From NCBI RefSeq assembly GCF_000003815.2, contig NC_049985.1, positions 19,205,293 to 19,269,292 of the forward strand: DNA of 64,000 nucleotides. The letters run 5' to 3'. Positions 11,338 to 23,150 of this stretch are shown piece after piece. The notes below the pieces were generated by a model. It saw nothing but the letters and a program-made list of their open reading frames with translations. It did not search any database and was not told the origin of the DNA. Each line of letters opens with the position of its first letter. Within the stretch, counting starts at the first letter, position 1. A program made the translations under genes and the position numbers. Origin of the DNA: Branchiostoma floridae. Lineage: Eukaryota; Chordata; Leptocardii; Amphioxiformes; Branchiostomatidae.

Positions 11338-11634
11338 CGTCGGGCGTGGCGTAACTGGTAGAGCGTTCGGCTCGGAATCTAGAAGTTCTGAGTTCGATTC
11401 CCGCCGTGCCCCCCGATGCTGTGCCCTTGGGAAAGGCACTTTACAAGACCTTCCTCACTTCACCCAGGTGTAAAAATGGATACCTGACTTCGGTCGGGGA
11501 GGTAAAAGACTATCTTACCTTCTGTCTGTACCGTGTACATGTATGTGGCACTGTTAATATAAGTTACAAACTTGAGTGCAGTGCCACATTGTCCTCGTCT
11601 GTCCAAGAGCATAATAGAAAAAAAAAAAAAAAAA
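11338..11634 (+). repeat. tRNA-derived SINE, best-preserved copy
   Basis: The tRNA-like head has an A box (TGGCGTAACTGG) and B box (GTTCGATTC, 11392-11400), then an unrelated body and a poly-A tail (11617-11634). It lacks a normal tRNA 3' half and CCA-acceptor pairing, so it is a SINE and not a tRNA gene. It would be copied in trans by a LINE. Confidence 0.85.
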
Positions 11635-11734
11635 AACAGGCCACGGGTAAACTATGATGCCTGGGTGCCAGACCGAACAGGGTGACCAGTTAGTTTGTTC
11701 GGCGGCCCAAGAGAGTCTGCCCGCCAATCTAAAA

Positions 11735-12608
11735 TTTGATTCAATTTTTACCTTTGCCAGAATGGCTAAGGTTATGTTTTCGGTTTGGTGGTGTGGTTCT
11801 CCCCGTTTGTGAGCAGCATAACTCGAGAGGACTTCGATGGATGCGGCTGATATTTGGTGGGTGGGTAGGGGTGTGGAAGACGAAGGTCGAGTTCGATAAT
11901 GGGCCTCCTAGCGGCTTGCTAAGGTACTGCAGCGGGACCTGCATGCTTGATATCTCGCGTTCCGGACATGCTGCGGTCGTGATTTTTGAGCGTTAGGGAG
12001 CCCTTAAAGCAGGGAGTGATTGCTGCGAGTTTGGGCCCCCTAGTGGCTTTCATGGAAGTGCAGGCGCCGGTTTAATTGCAAACTTTTGTCTGCGGACAGC
12101 ATAACTCGAGAAGACTTCGACGGATGCAGCTGGTATTTGGTGGGTGGGTAGGGGTCTGGGAAACGAAGGGGGAGTTCGATAATGGGCCCCCTAGCAGCTT
12201 CCCTTGGTACTGCAGCGCAACTTCCGGGTGTGTTTTCTCATCTTCTAAACATGATATGGTCACGAATTTTGGGTGTTAGATAGCTCTTATGCTCAGGAGT
12301 TAGTAACATAAGTTTGGGCCCCCTAGTTGCCCTTATTCTTGGTCTACAGATTATTAAATCTTATGTGTACATAGCATGTATATACCCCATCATGTATAAT
12401 GTACTGTCCCTATAAACAATTTTCTTGTAATCGTATCGTCTGGTTCATAGTCGTGTTGACCTCTTTTGCAGCAACTATGACCTTTGGGGTCACTTCTTGT
12501 CAATCTTACACTATAGGCTTGGGCATGAGGTAACCATTACACCCAAATATAGCCACAGTGCCAGAATGGCTATGGTTATGTTTTGTGCTTGTGAGTCTGT
12601 GTGTGTGT

Positions 12609-12652
<44 letters not shown>

Positions 12653-13507
12653 ACAGCATAACTCAAGAAGCCTCGGATGGATCCTGATAATATTTGGTAG
12701 GTGGGTAGGGGTTGGGAAAACGAAGGTCAAGTTCGATAATGGGCTCCCTAGCGGCTTGCTAAGGTACTGCAGCAGAAACTCAATTTTTTATATCTCATGT
12801 TCTGGACATGTTGTGGTCGCGATGTTTAAATGGTAAATAGCCCTTGGGGCAGAGAGTAAGTGCTGTAAGTTTTGACCCCCTAATGGCTTGTTTGGAACTG
12901 CAGCCGCCGATTTCCTTTCAAACTTTGGAGGAGAATAACTCGGGAACGTGTAGAAGGATCGTCATGATTTTTGGTATGTAGATAGCCCAAGTAACAATGT
13001 ACATAATGGAATACTAATTATTCAAATCAACAGCTAATTTGCATAATTAATGAGGAAAGTTTATAAATCCACTGCATTTCATGATAGGACTTTCAAACTT
13101 GTCACATATTTAGATGAGAAAGAGAAAAATATCAACGCATATTAATTATGCAATTGACCTCATTTGCATAATTAATGAGAAAATATGAATGTGTTGACAG
13201 ATCGTCATGATTTTTGGTATGTAGATAGCCAAAGGGAAGACTTACATGATGGAATTCTAATTATGCAAATCGACAGCTAATTTGCATAATTAATGAGGAA
13301 AGTTTGTAAATCTACTGCATTCCATTATAGGACTTTCAAACTTGTCACATTTGTAGCTGAGAAAAAGAACTGTCAATACATATCAATTATGCAAATGTTG
13401 ATCTCATTTGCATAATTAATGGAAAATATGAACGTGTTGACGGATCGTCATGATTTTTGGTATGTAGATAGCCTAAGTAAAAACTTACATAATGAGATAC
13501 CAATTAA
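11735..13507. repeat. Degenerate tandem repeat field (units containing AACTCGAGAAGACTTCGA / TTTTTGGTATGTAGATAGCC)
   Basis: Two related unit types alternate. One carries CATAACTCGAGAGGACTTCG ... GGTGGGTGGGTAGGG ... CTAGCGGCTTGCTAAGG (around 11815, 12100, 12655). The other carries GATCGTCATGATTTTTGG ... TTTGCATAATTAATGAGG, at about 243-bp spacing (12957, 13201, 13443). The array resumes at 14168-14470 after an inserted TIR element. No coding sense: the open frames here change with each copy. Confidence 0.75.
12597..12651. repeat. (GT)n microsatellite
   Basis: About 55 bp of GT repeats inside the degenerate repeat field. Confidence 0.95.
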
Positions 13508-14167
13508 GGGGTATTACCAGTTTATTTGGGGGTTCAAATGGAGGCGGCACACCCTCAAGTCTAGCGACCATCTCTTCCAGGGAATTATCCTGAAGGAAAA
13601 TAACTGTATATGGGGTGAGAGGATATACCTTCAGCTACAAGACCAACTGAGTTTCGATCCTTCAACTTCTCTAATTTTGAAAAATTATAGGGAAAAAACA
13701 TTATTTTCATGTCAAAAATGATGCACAAAATCGGGCATTTTCGCATTGGATAAAACAGATGAAGAAGATTTTTCCGGCAAGCACGACTGATACTGCCAGA
13801 AAGAGGAAAATCTAAAGACTAATCCAGCCAATTATAATGAAAATTCTAGTACTACAGTTTTTTTAATCATCCACGGCGCGCGGCATTGCAACTTTGCTTG
13901 ACACAGCGCTTCAGAGGTAAATCTAGGTCACGGGCCTCTTTACATTCAGGCGTAGGGATATCGCGGAAGCAACGCGCGGACCAAAACACAATTTGCACCA
14001 AAAGCACACCATTTCCTACGCTTTTCAGCCATGTAACCGTTTAATGTCATTTCGCAGGAAATAATGAGAAATGTCAACTCAAACTTGGGCCCTCGGAAGC
14101 CTTTCGTCACTTTTTGGTCGCGGACTACCACGGACCCCGGTCGCGGAAGAACTGGGGTGTGCACCGT
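13508..14167 (+). mobile_element. TIR element, family A copy 2 (660 bp), inserted in tandem repeat
   Basis: It is homologous, in inverse orientation, to 3380-4038 (shared blocks CCAGTTTATTTGGGG, CACCCTCAAGTCTAG, TTTGCACCAAAAGCAC). TAA flanks both ends (13505-13507, 14168-14170). The 243-bp tandem array continues on the other side (AGCTAATTTGCATAATTGAT), which fixes the insertion boundaries. Confidence 0.65.
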
Positions 14168-14470
14168 TAATAGCTAATTTGCATAATTGATGAGGAAAGT
14201 CGATAGATCCACTGCATTCCGTGATAAGACTTTCAAACTTGTCACATATGTAGTTGAGAAAGATGGCAGAGAGTAAGTGGTGTATGTTTGGGTCCCCTAT
14301 AATGTCTTTTCTTGAACTGCAGATGCCGGTTTTGTTTCAGACTTTGAAAGAGAATAAGTCAAGAATGAAAGGATCATCATGATTTTTGGTATGCTGATAG
14401 CTTAAGTGATGCTTGATACAATTTGATATTAATAGTGTAAATATGGATCTAATTTGTATAATCAATGGCA
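14168..14470. repeat. Continuation of the 243-bp degenerate tandem array
   Basis: Carries the same TTTGCATAATT...GATGAGGAAAGT and CATCATGATTTTTGGTATG blocks as 12957-13507. Confidence 0.7.
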
Positions 14471-15265
14471 AAATTTTATGAACCAACTCCAGGCATATAA
14501 AATAAAATGTAATGAGTGACAAATTTATGTCTACAGACATCATTCTACATAACAAACCTGGTTTATTTGGCAAAGGTATGTGTTCGTGGAACTCTAGTTT
14601 ATTCTAAATTTAATCTAATAGCACTCCGAGGAGTGAACGCCCGAAGGAGGGGACGGCAAAACTGCATCTCCACAGAGCCCTGAATTATATTGGCAGGGAG
14701 AATGAAAAACGAAAACTGATTGGCAGAGGCTTTTCTTTTCTTTATCATTTCTTCTATATTTTCCCAGTAGCTTTGATGGCTTTGGCATTTACAAGCCGTT
14801 AACTAGACGTTATGCGACATGGAAGTTGGCGCAGGCCTCATGATCAGAAACTATTGTAGAAATAGCAAGGAAACGTGTTGACCTATTTAACACTATTAAG
14901 TAGTATGCACTTCAATGTGAACAACGACAACAAACGTGCTGGCCTAGTTAACATTAGGCACTTCAAATTGAACAACAACAACAAATGTAGTCTAGCTAGT
15001 CTAGCAAATTTGATAAGTCCAAAATTTCTAATCGTGACTTTCGCGTTCTTTCTTTGCAAGCATAGATTGCTTATCATAACTGGTGTGGCTGAAAATGTTT
15101 CATTATTGTGTAATAATTCGCACATTTGGGGGCATTTTTTCTTTCGTTTTCTTTACGATCAGAGGAAATGGAAAGTGTTGCTACAGACATAGGCTTAGGG
15201 TAACATACTCCACCATGCATTCCTGTTCACGCATGGCATATCCAGGTTAGAGGACATTACCGAAT
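14471..15265. other. No gene seen
   Basis: AT-rich; contains a short direct duplication around 14920-14990 (CACTTCAATGTGAACAACGA vs CACTTCAAATTGAACAACAA). The 80-105-codon frames there overlap on both strands and lack support. Confidence 0.4.
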
Positions 15266-15471
15266 AAGGTGGTATCTCACTGCGCTTACGTCACTGCGGG
15301 ATTTGAAAGATACTCACTCAACGAATTTCAGAGATGAAGAACGAATTATCATACAATATCTAAATTATCAAAAATCGCAAAAATAGAAAGTAAATAGCAA
15401 AACAGTGACGCAGTGACCGAACCCCGCAGTGACGCAAGCTTGACGCAAGTGCAGTGAAATGCCACCTTGAT
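15266..15471. mobile_element. MITE with AAGGTGGTATCTCACTGC ends
   Basis: The left end AAGGTGGTATCTCACTGCGC pairs with the right end GCAGTGAAATGCCACCTT. The inner blocks GTCACTGCGG and CCGCAGTGAC are also inverted. About 200 bp, no coding capacity. A LINE-like end (TTATTGCACAGCAATTGTAC) follows at 15525-15560. Confidence 0.6.
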
Positions 15472-15691
15472 ACCACTGTCACAATCGGACGACGATTTTT
15501 CGGCAAACGCCCGAGCCTCGCTTATGATAATAACTTTATTGCACAGCAATTGTACAAGGTACAAAGTATGGCTTATATGTGACAGGGACGGTTTTCAGGT
15601 GTAAAATACGCGCAACCCTCTGTCGATCTTAGATATGGCCGATCTTCCATCGATACGCCCAAAGATCGTGGATAATGTGACAGTGGTATTA

Positions 15692-15881
15692 AGCCCCCTT
15701 TACAAATCAAGAATTTAGCTCGGCCGAGTTGTCAGCGAGCTCTAAATTACGAGGAGGCATGACCCTGATGCCTACGAACAAATGACAGAGTTTCTTCGTC
15801 AGCATCAGGGTCATACCCCCTCGTAATTTGGAGATCGGTGACAACTCGGCCGAGCTAAATTCTTGATTTGTAAATGGGGCT
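15692..15881. mobile_element. Foldback MITE (190 bp) with about 80-bp arms
   Basis: The arms begin AGCCCCCTTTACAAATCAAG (left) and AGCCCCATTTACAAATCAAG (right, reverse complement). They stay paired through AATTTAGCTCGGCCGAGTTG and ATGACCCTGATGC, leaving a loop of about 30 bp. The flanks are TTA (left) and TAA (right), so the exact duplication is ambiguous. Confidence 0.75.
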
Positions 15882-16336
15882 TAAGGACGACAGTCAGCGT
15901 AAAACAACCGAAGAGGGACATTTCAAATAACCCAAATCAGACTGTTGTATTGTAAAGGTGTGACCATGGTATATCGTTTACGATCGTTTCAATCGTTTAA
16001 TGCATCAATGAATCGATGGAGGTTAGACATCTAGGTAACAATGCGATATACGATTTTGCAATAGGCAAGACGTTAGATAGCATCCACTAGCTTTCGTAAG
16101 TGACACCACTGGTAACACTAAAAATATCTTGTTGATGAACAGCGGGTTTCATACCCTAACTATGACTTGATATGTAATGGAGGTGAGTTCAAAGTTTATA
16201 TTATTTTACCTGTAGCTGTCGTACAAGGTCAGGGCACAAACGTAAAGAGCTCACCGACTTCCTTAAGGACCCTTGAGATCTCCGGAAGGATGCACCTTAA
16301 GAATTCTCCGCGAATAGATCAATTATGTACTTAGAC

Positions 16337-19003
16337 AATAAGCCTATTTGCATTTACCAGTACGCATGCGCGGAATTTCCTTAGCAACGAAAAAAGTGAG
16401 ATAAACAAGTCGCGTTCGACAGGGCAGCGTGTGTCCAGGTTCAATGTTCAAGTGTCGAGATTTTTAGCCTCTACACGGCGTTAACGGCAGCTACCCGCCT
16501 GGATCTGATGTTCCAACGATGTCCTAAACCTTGTGTACCTGAAACACCGTGTTCAGTTTCGCTTCAGAGGAATTTACGGTACGTTTTTTGACGGTATCCA
16601 AGCAAGTGTTACCACAGTTAGTGATAACGCATGCATCCCTCCCCCATGCACGATGCCATCTATCTTTGCCGCTTACTTCTAGAATTTTTGTCCAACCTCA
16701 CTACAGCCAGGTTTTTGTCTGTAAAGGTTTTTGTCTGTGACATAATTAGGAAATTTTAACCTACGTATGTTATAAACCGTAAAAATGTTAGCTAAAATGC
16801 ACGACCTTGTGTCTTCACAATGATGAAAGCCGATATGGTCACTGTCTCGTGATCTCTTGTGTCCGGACATGACCCCGCTTGCACTGACTGAGGAGCTTTC
16901 GTACTGTGACCAACACTTCGATTAGAAAGATAAAAAATGTTAAGAACCAACAGCGAGTACACTAATAATCGCAGTAAATGGATTGGATGTCCGTATTAGT
17001 ATTAAACTGGTGCTTTAGGTTGAAAAATTGTACTAATAAATGTGCAAGCAAGGTCGCTGCAAGTTATGCAAACGTGACGGTGGGGAGGGGTGCATGTAGA
17101 ATGTGCATTGAAGTGTATTGCGCTTTAAAGCTGTATTTTTTGTTTAAGTGTTGATATTTGCTTTAATGTTTCTTCCTTTTTTTTTAAGGTGCCGGAGTTC
17201 AACATGAGGCTGTGTGCAGTGGTCGGCCGTAATGGAACATATCAACCAAGGCGGTTTCAACCTTCTTGTATCAACTTTAAAAAAAGGAAGTCAGGGACAT
17301 GTCCAAATAAAAACATGGAACAAAAAAAGGATTTTGATGATGCAACTGTCCCCAACCTTTCCAGCTATGCATTTCCCACTGACAAGAAAGACCCATGGTC
17401 GGACAAAACTGTTCTTGCTCACAGATTGCCAACACTTGGGTTCGCTTCCTGTCTGTTACACTACAACCACTGATAGTATGGCCAAGTAGAGCTGCAATTT
17501 CCAAGACCTTGCCACCACAATTCAAGAAACAATGTAGTAGAATAAGATGCATAATTGATTGTACAGAAATATTTATTGAGAGACCTAGATCTTTAGACTT
17601 ACAAGCCTCCACATGGTATGACTATAAAAACACAATACTTTAAAGCCGTTTGTAGGGATCACACCAAATGGGCACATCTCCTTTCTTTCAAAGATCTATG
17701 GCGGAAGAGCCTCTGATGTGTTCATTACCTGGGACTGTGGCTTTTTAGATTTGGTTGATCCAAATGACGTTATAAAAATAATGGCAGATAGGGGATTTCC
17801 AATCCAGGAGGACCTGATGCTGCTGAATGCAACACTAGAAATACCACCAGCAGCATAGGGGAGGCGACACATGACAAGAGACAAAGTAAAGAAAACAAAA
17901 ACTGTTGCAAACTTGAGGATCCGCGTAGAGCGTGCTAACAATCGACTGAAGGACTTCAAAATCCTGGAGGGTACATTTCCCATAACACTCATGTCAGCAG
18001 TAGATGACATTATCAAGGTCTGTGCTGCATTGGTTCGGAACCTGCAGCCAGACTTGGTCAAATAAACAGTTGGCATACAAGCCATTCAAGTTGGCAGAGA
18101 TAAACGGTATTGAATTGCTGGCAGCTGAGTGCCAGTGACTTTTTTAATGATCCTTTACTGATTATGTTGTGATAGCAGGAAACTGTGACCGATGATAATA
18201 ATGACAATGTAATGAAGATGTAATAGATAAAAGTGGATCCTTTCTGTAACATGTCCTCAAATGTATTCTCAAACATTTTTCATACATTAAGTTGTGAGTT
18301 CTGTACATTTATGCTGCCATACTGGTGGTGATGTAGGAACATATTTTTTGGAATAAAATCAACGGGATCTTACTTTTGCCTTTGTTCATGAAGTGGCTTG
18401 TGTAATGGGAAATGATTTATCGAACAGACAAACTAACAAACTAGCAGTAGGAGCTCACAATAATTATGTTTTCCCGATATGGATAAAATTGCTCTTGCTG
18501 GTGTCTTCTTTTCATTTCTTTTTCTACTGTCAGGAACCAATCAGAGCTTATAACTGTCATGAACCAATCAATTTTAGAACTGCATTAGCAAATTAGCAGT
18601 ATAACTATGAAGAACCGTCCTGTGTCTTAGCTCTTCATGTGTATAAACTTCCGCCTCCTCATCCATTACGGCCGGAACGAAAATGAAAAAAAAACTCCAC
18701 TTAACGTTACTTCATATACTGTCAGTAAAACACAAACACACGTCTTACACCAGACTTCAAAAACTTAAAATTATCTTTATTCTTAACTGACAGTTCTAGA
18801 ATCTTCTTTAGAACAGGTGTACGTTCGTACCTGTCAGGTGGGAACACCTGCGGCGCCGCACGGCGCGGCGCGGAGCGCCATCTCCTTAAACAAACGCTGA
18901 CACTACACACGCGTGACGCAACACTGGGTTGGCAAGTTATCTCCCAAAATGGCGGATTTTACCCGTCATGCATTTCGCGCCGGTAATTGCGAATAGGCTT
19001 ATT
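16337..19003 (+). mobile_element. Decayed Harbinger/ISL2EU-like DNA transposon (about 2.67 kb)
   Basis: The left end AATAAGCCTATTTGCATTTA and the reverse complement of the right end AATAAGCCTATTCGCAATTA form inverted repeats of about 35 bp that bracket the broken DDE transposase at 17189-18065. The remainder is non-coding or too decayed to read, and no second (YqaJ-type) frame was recognised. GC-rich sequence with AAAATGGCGG lies near the right end. The pairing of these TIRs with this transposase is an inference from position. Confidence 0.55.
17189..18065 (+). pseudogene. DDE_Tnp_4 (Harbinger/ISL2EU-type) transposase, broken
   Basis: A DDE-fold transposase that would cut and paste its own element. 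Recognisable pieces in order: TLQPLIVWPSRAAISKTLP, CIIDCTEIFIERP (first Asp near 17557), FVGITPNGHISFLS and GGRASDVF (second Asp near 17715), MADRGFPIQEDL, and RIRVERANNRLKDFKIL (Glu near 17927), ending at a stop at 18063-18065. The order and all three catalytic residues fit the family. It is inactive as it stands: the frame shifts near 17470 and near 17627, an in-frame stop lies near 17858, and a short HHNT-like stretch is disrupted. The N-terminal 90 codons (17189-17473) are not recognisable. The other open frames here, on both strands, are shadows. Confidence 0.8.
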
Positions 19004-21799
19004 CTTCTTTGCTACCAGATGAGTGTCCACATTCAGTAAAGATCGCATATGTACGAATTCATGCCGCGCCCTCGCCATTTAACATTGACTTACCTGTTTA
19101 GGCTGTCTTCCGTTGTTTCCTAGAAGGACGGCTCAAAGTCTTAAGAAAACTCGTGGTGCAATTCAGATCACGTAGTAGAACGCACGTTAGTACCAACTTA
19201 AGGTCTTTGCCGTTGTTTTCTAAAAGTCACGTAAACATTGTGTCCATCGTCTAAAGATGACATACGAATCTGTCAATGCATACGTCGCAGGTTGATAAGT
19301 TCTGTGACAAACTATGAGAGTTATTCCCGTCGCGACTGCTCCGGGTGGTAATGCCGGGTGAAACGGTAGTGGCGCCTTTGAGCGCCGCTGAGGTGTAGCG
19401 GCGTGGCACGGTAGTCAGGGTAAACACCTACACTCCAGTGATCTGCACACACCGCTTCAGAAAACACAGGAGGGGCTTGTACGTTTTGCTAATACCGACC
19501 TATATGTGTTACGTTTTTTTGTTGTCGTAGGATTTCTTGGAGGGGTACCGTATTTTTTAGGAAAATACGACAGGAAAACCACAAGGTTAAACGACAATAA
19601 TTCACGTCACAATACTGTCCAAAGAATGCCCACGATAACCTCCAACCAGTGGCGTAATGTATGATATCAAACTTACCGTTTGACTCCCTCTGCCGGCTAT
19701 AATTCCTGGCCATCTTATGGCACCGTAGGATCTGCTTGGAGATTATGTCCATGACATTTGTTTTTATTTCTATCAATATCAACTTTTATACAGCATTAAC
19801 AGCTGGACTGGCAATGTACAGAGAATACTGTAAGTGCAACAGTATAAAAAATTAACTTCGTATTAGAACTTCTGCATGTCTATCTCAAAATTATAGTAAC
19901 TATTTTTTCAGGTAGTATGTTCGATAGTCTTACTGTTGTTGGAAAGAACGTTATATGCTTGACAGTGTGAGAGTTAGGAATCTCTAGTATGTTCTTGTGC
20001 TTGGATGGAGAGTGGAGACCACTGCACCGCATTGTCTTTAGGGACGAGACCATTAAGGGGAGCGACATGCTGCTTAAAGTCGTCGTTTGACTTAGACCAA
20101 CATGTAAACAAACAAGATGCACTGTTGTGCCAACGCCGGTTTAGGACAACCACACCTTCAACACATAAAAGGACCAACCATGCAGTATGCTACAACTTAA
20201 AAGATTAAATGAAAAACCAACATGAGCTATTTCATCGCAAGACTGAACTTTAATTGAGCATACTTATTTCCAATAAATTACACATCTCAATTCCTAAAAT
20301 GATTTAAATTTACATCAATAATACAGGTAGTGCTTGGTTAATATCTATGCTACAGGAAACTCTCAAAAGAGCTAAGTCAGAGAAGGAATGGTAGTACACA
20401 ACTCCTGAAAAGAAACTAAGTACTAAATGTTTTAATAAGTTTCTCGTATTTTGAGTCTGGCTTGTCTGCAAAACTGTTCTAAAATATTGCATCGATAATT
20501 CTCCTTACAAATTGCAGCTTTAAAGTTTAAAAAGTTTGCTATGAAGTCTAATTGAAGCAAATATCATAACCTTTCATCATAGAACATATATGACACAAAT
20601 GACCCCTCCGCAAAAAAAAGAAGAAAAAAATAAGATATATCAGTACCTCGCTACATGTACATACTATTGAAGGCTTCTTTAAATATTACTCTAAAATTTA
20701 TTTTGTATACCCTGGTATATACGTGCACTCACACAACCAGAATATGCCATCGGTAAAATTGTGTATTTTTAAACGTTACAACTGACAAGGTTTTTTTTTA
20801 ACTTGTTCATGTCATTGCACACGTTCTTCTCTAATCTTGACTTGATAATAATATCACAATATCACAGTTCCTCTATAATGTTGTGACCAAAAAGAAAACA
20901 TAGAAAGAAATGAACCACTTAACATGAGAAGGGGTTGCTACCCAAGTGTCAAACTGTTTCAGTTCAAAACCTAAATAAATTGTATGCTGTTTGTAATTAA
21001 GAACAATTCTTAGAGCTTTACAAGTAGTTGTTGTGAGGCTGTTAATGGGGAGTCCTTATACCTGAAACCCCTATCACAGCCTCCAACTGTCAAAGCAAGT
21101 TGTTCTCACATTCTAAACACAACATAACTCTATCCATTTGGGTATGATTTAACTGAAGTATTTGTAAACAAACTAAAAACTTGAAAAGAAAAAAGAAAGT
21201 TCCATGCCATCAAATTTTCCATTTGAGTCTGACATTACGGTAATAGTTCGACTTTTTACCAGACTACAACAGTTACTATACAAGAGTCTGATACTGTAAA
21301 ACTGTCAATGTTTTGGTCACTACAAAATGCAGAACTCCTACCATCTATCTGTACAAGGGCCTATACAAGTATCTGAGCCTAATATACAGTGTGTACATCG
21401 TTCTCTATGAACTATACATATGCATCAAGTCTCACATTTCTCAAACTAAGTCACACAATCTTATTACAGCATTTTGTCATATTAAAAAGTTTGCATTATC
21501 ATTAAGATGAGAAAATTATCTCTGAAGTTCCAATTTGAATAAATGAATATCACATTCAATTGTGTGATCATTCAAAAAAATTTCATCAAGTTTTTCAGAG
21601 TGATGTCATTGGGACACCAAAATTGTAGCCTCTCAACATCAAACTTAAAATCACTGCAGCAAAGATTTTGTTCTATCTTCTGCCATCTACTTCCTCCTCT
21701 CAACAATAAACTATAAACCAATTTGGATGCTACATAAAAATCATTCTCCCTATCACTTTACTACATCTGTGTAAACATTTCCCTTTGTGGTCACTGTAC
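19004..21799. other. Largely anonymous DNA
   Basis: Apart from the candidate exon at 19677-19713 I see no coding signal, RNA gene or clear repeat in this 2.8 kb. Confidence 0.4.
19677..19713 (-). CDS. Candidate first coding exon (MARNYSRQRESN...)
   Basis: The minus strand has AAGATGGCC (good initiation context), 12 sense codons and then AACG|GTAAGT, a near-perfect donor in phase 1. I could not find a matching second exon to the left, and the peptide is too short to assign. It may be the start of a minus-strand gene between the channel and the GalNAc-transferase, or chance. Confidence 0.25.
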
Positions 21800-22112
21800 C
21801 AGGGTTAGACAAGTTTTCTAAATTTCACTTGTCCTATCGGGTAGGCACATAAAACAATGCCCAAACCAATTTTTTCTAGCCTAAAATTCCGAATGTCACT
21901 TTTATAGGCATTTTCACATCCAGCAAAATGGAATTAATATTATTGCCTCTATTTTTCTATGTTAGCCATTGCTTGATGTCTTGACTGTAAAATGTAACAT
22001 TCAGGTATATCGAAATCTCACTTAATGGACAAATCCTACCATTGGGTAGGTCATACAATTGGCCGATCAGCACTTTCACTTGCCCTGGACAATAGGGCCA
22101 GGTCCAATCCTG
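21800..22112. mobile_element. hAT-like MITE candidate
   Basis: The left end CAGGGTTAGACAAGTTTTCT and the right end (reverse complement CAGGATTGGACCTGGCCCTA) share CAGGRTTRGAC. Inner CACTTGTCC / CACTTGCCC and CGGGTAGG / TGGGTAGG blocks recur. CAGG ends suggest hAT; a TGTAC string is present at both flanks but not as a clean 8-bp duplication. Confidence 0.45.
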
Positions 22113-22656
22113 TGTACAATCGAGTACTCAGTCTTATCAAGATGACTGCCATAATTCAATAATTATTACATAATACTGATAAGTTCAGTTCTGTAAAGTG
22201 CCTATTTCAGTGGCCTATCTCTTATCAAATCTAAAAAATGTAGAGATCGACATATCCTGTACATAATAAAATTACAACTGATTCAGATATACGAAGTACA
22301 ATTTATCAATTCAATTTATCAAACTCATATTTCTGTCAAAATCCTTGGTCCACTTCTAAATACTGCAGCATAAGGTTTTTTAATTGTTTTCTATCAGTCT
22401 GAATGTATCCATACAGAGGTTAAGGAATAGGTAAGCTGAGGTCAGACTGAATGTATACCAGATCTTTTCTCTCCTTATGAAAATATGCATAATAATATTT
22501 TCCTCAACATTTTTATGAATTTGCAAAAAACCCACTCAAGTTTGTTCTGATCTAAGTTCCTTTCAATCAATTCAGAACAGGGATACTGTCACTCTTCATG
22601 GTTCTGTTATTAAGTTACAATAATTATGACTTATTGGTAAGAAATGAGGTGTTATT

Positions 22657-23150
22657 GTACGTAGGTGTTGAACACTAAGGTCTGTTGATACATGTGTTTC
22701 GCACTCAGGTATGTTGACACATGTATATTTTCTATCAGATGTGTTGACACATGTGCTCAACACTAAGGTGTCTCAACACATATGCTTAACACTAAAAGGT
22801 GTCTTTAACAAAAAAAAAAATTGTTTAATACCCAGGTGTGTTAATACATGTGTTTAACACTCTGGTGTTTTAACACATGTGTTTAACACTCAGGTGAGTT
22901 GACAAATGTGGTTAACGCTCAAATGTAGGTGTTTCAACACATGTTTAACACACATGTTTTTAGTGCTCAAATGTGTAACTTAACACATGTTTGCAACACT
23001 TGGGTGTCTTGACACATGTGGTTAACACTCAGGTGTTTTGACACATGTGTTTAATGTTCAGGTGTGTTGACACAATTGTAGTTAACACTTAGGTGTCTAA
23101 ATACATATGTTTAACACATGTTTTCAACACTCAGGTGTGTTGATACACTT
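22657..23150. repeat. Minisatellite (about 29-bp units, TTAACACTCAGGTGTGTTGA)
   Basis: About 16 degenerate units of TTAACACTCAGGTGTGTTGACACATGT type. Its right edge runs into the 3' end of the GalNAc-transferase coding exon (stop at 23124-23126). Confidence 0.9.

Noticed and set aside
11341-11412. Possible tRNA gene (A and B boxes)
   Set aside because: No acceptor-stem pairing, followed by SINE body and poly-A, and multiple copies: a SINE head.
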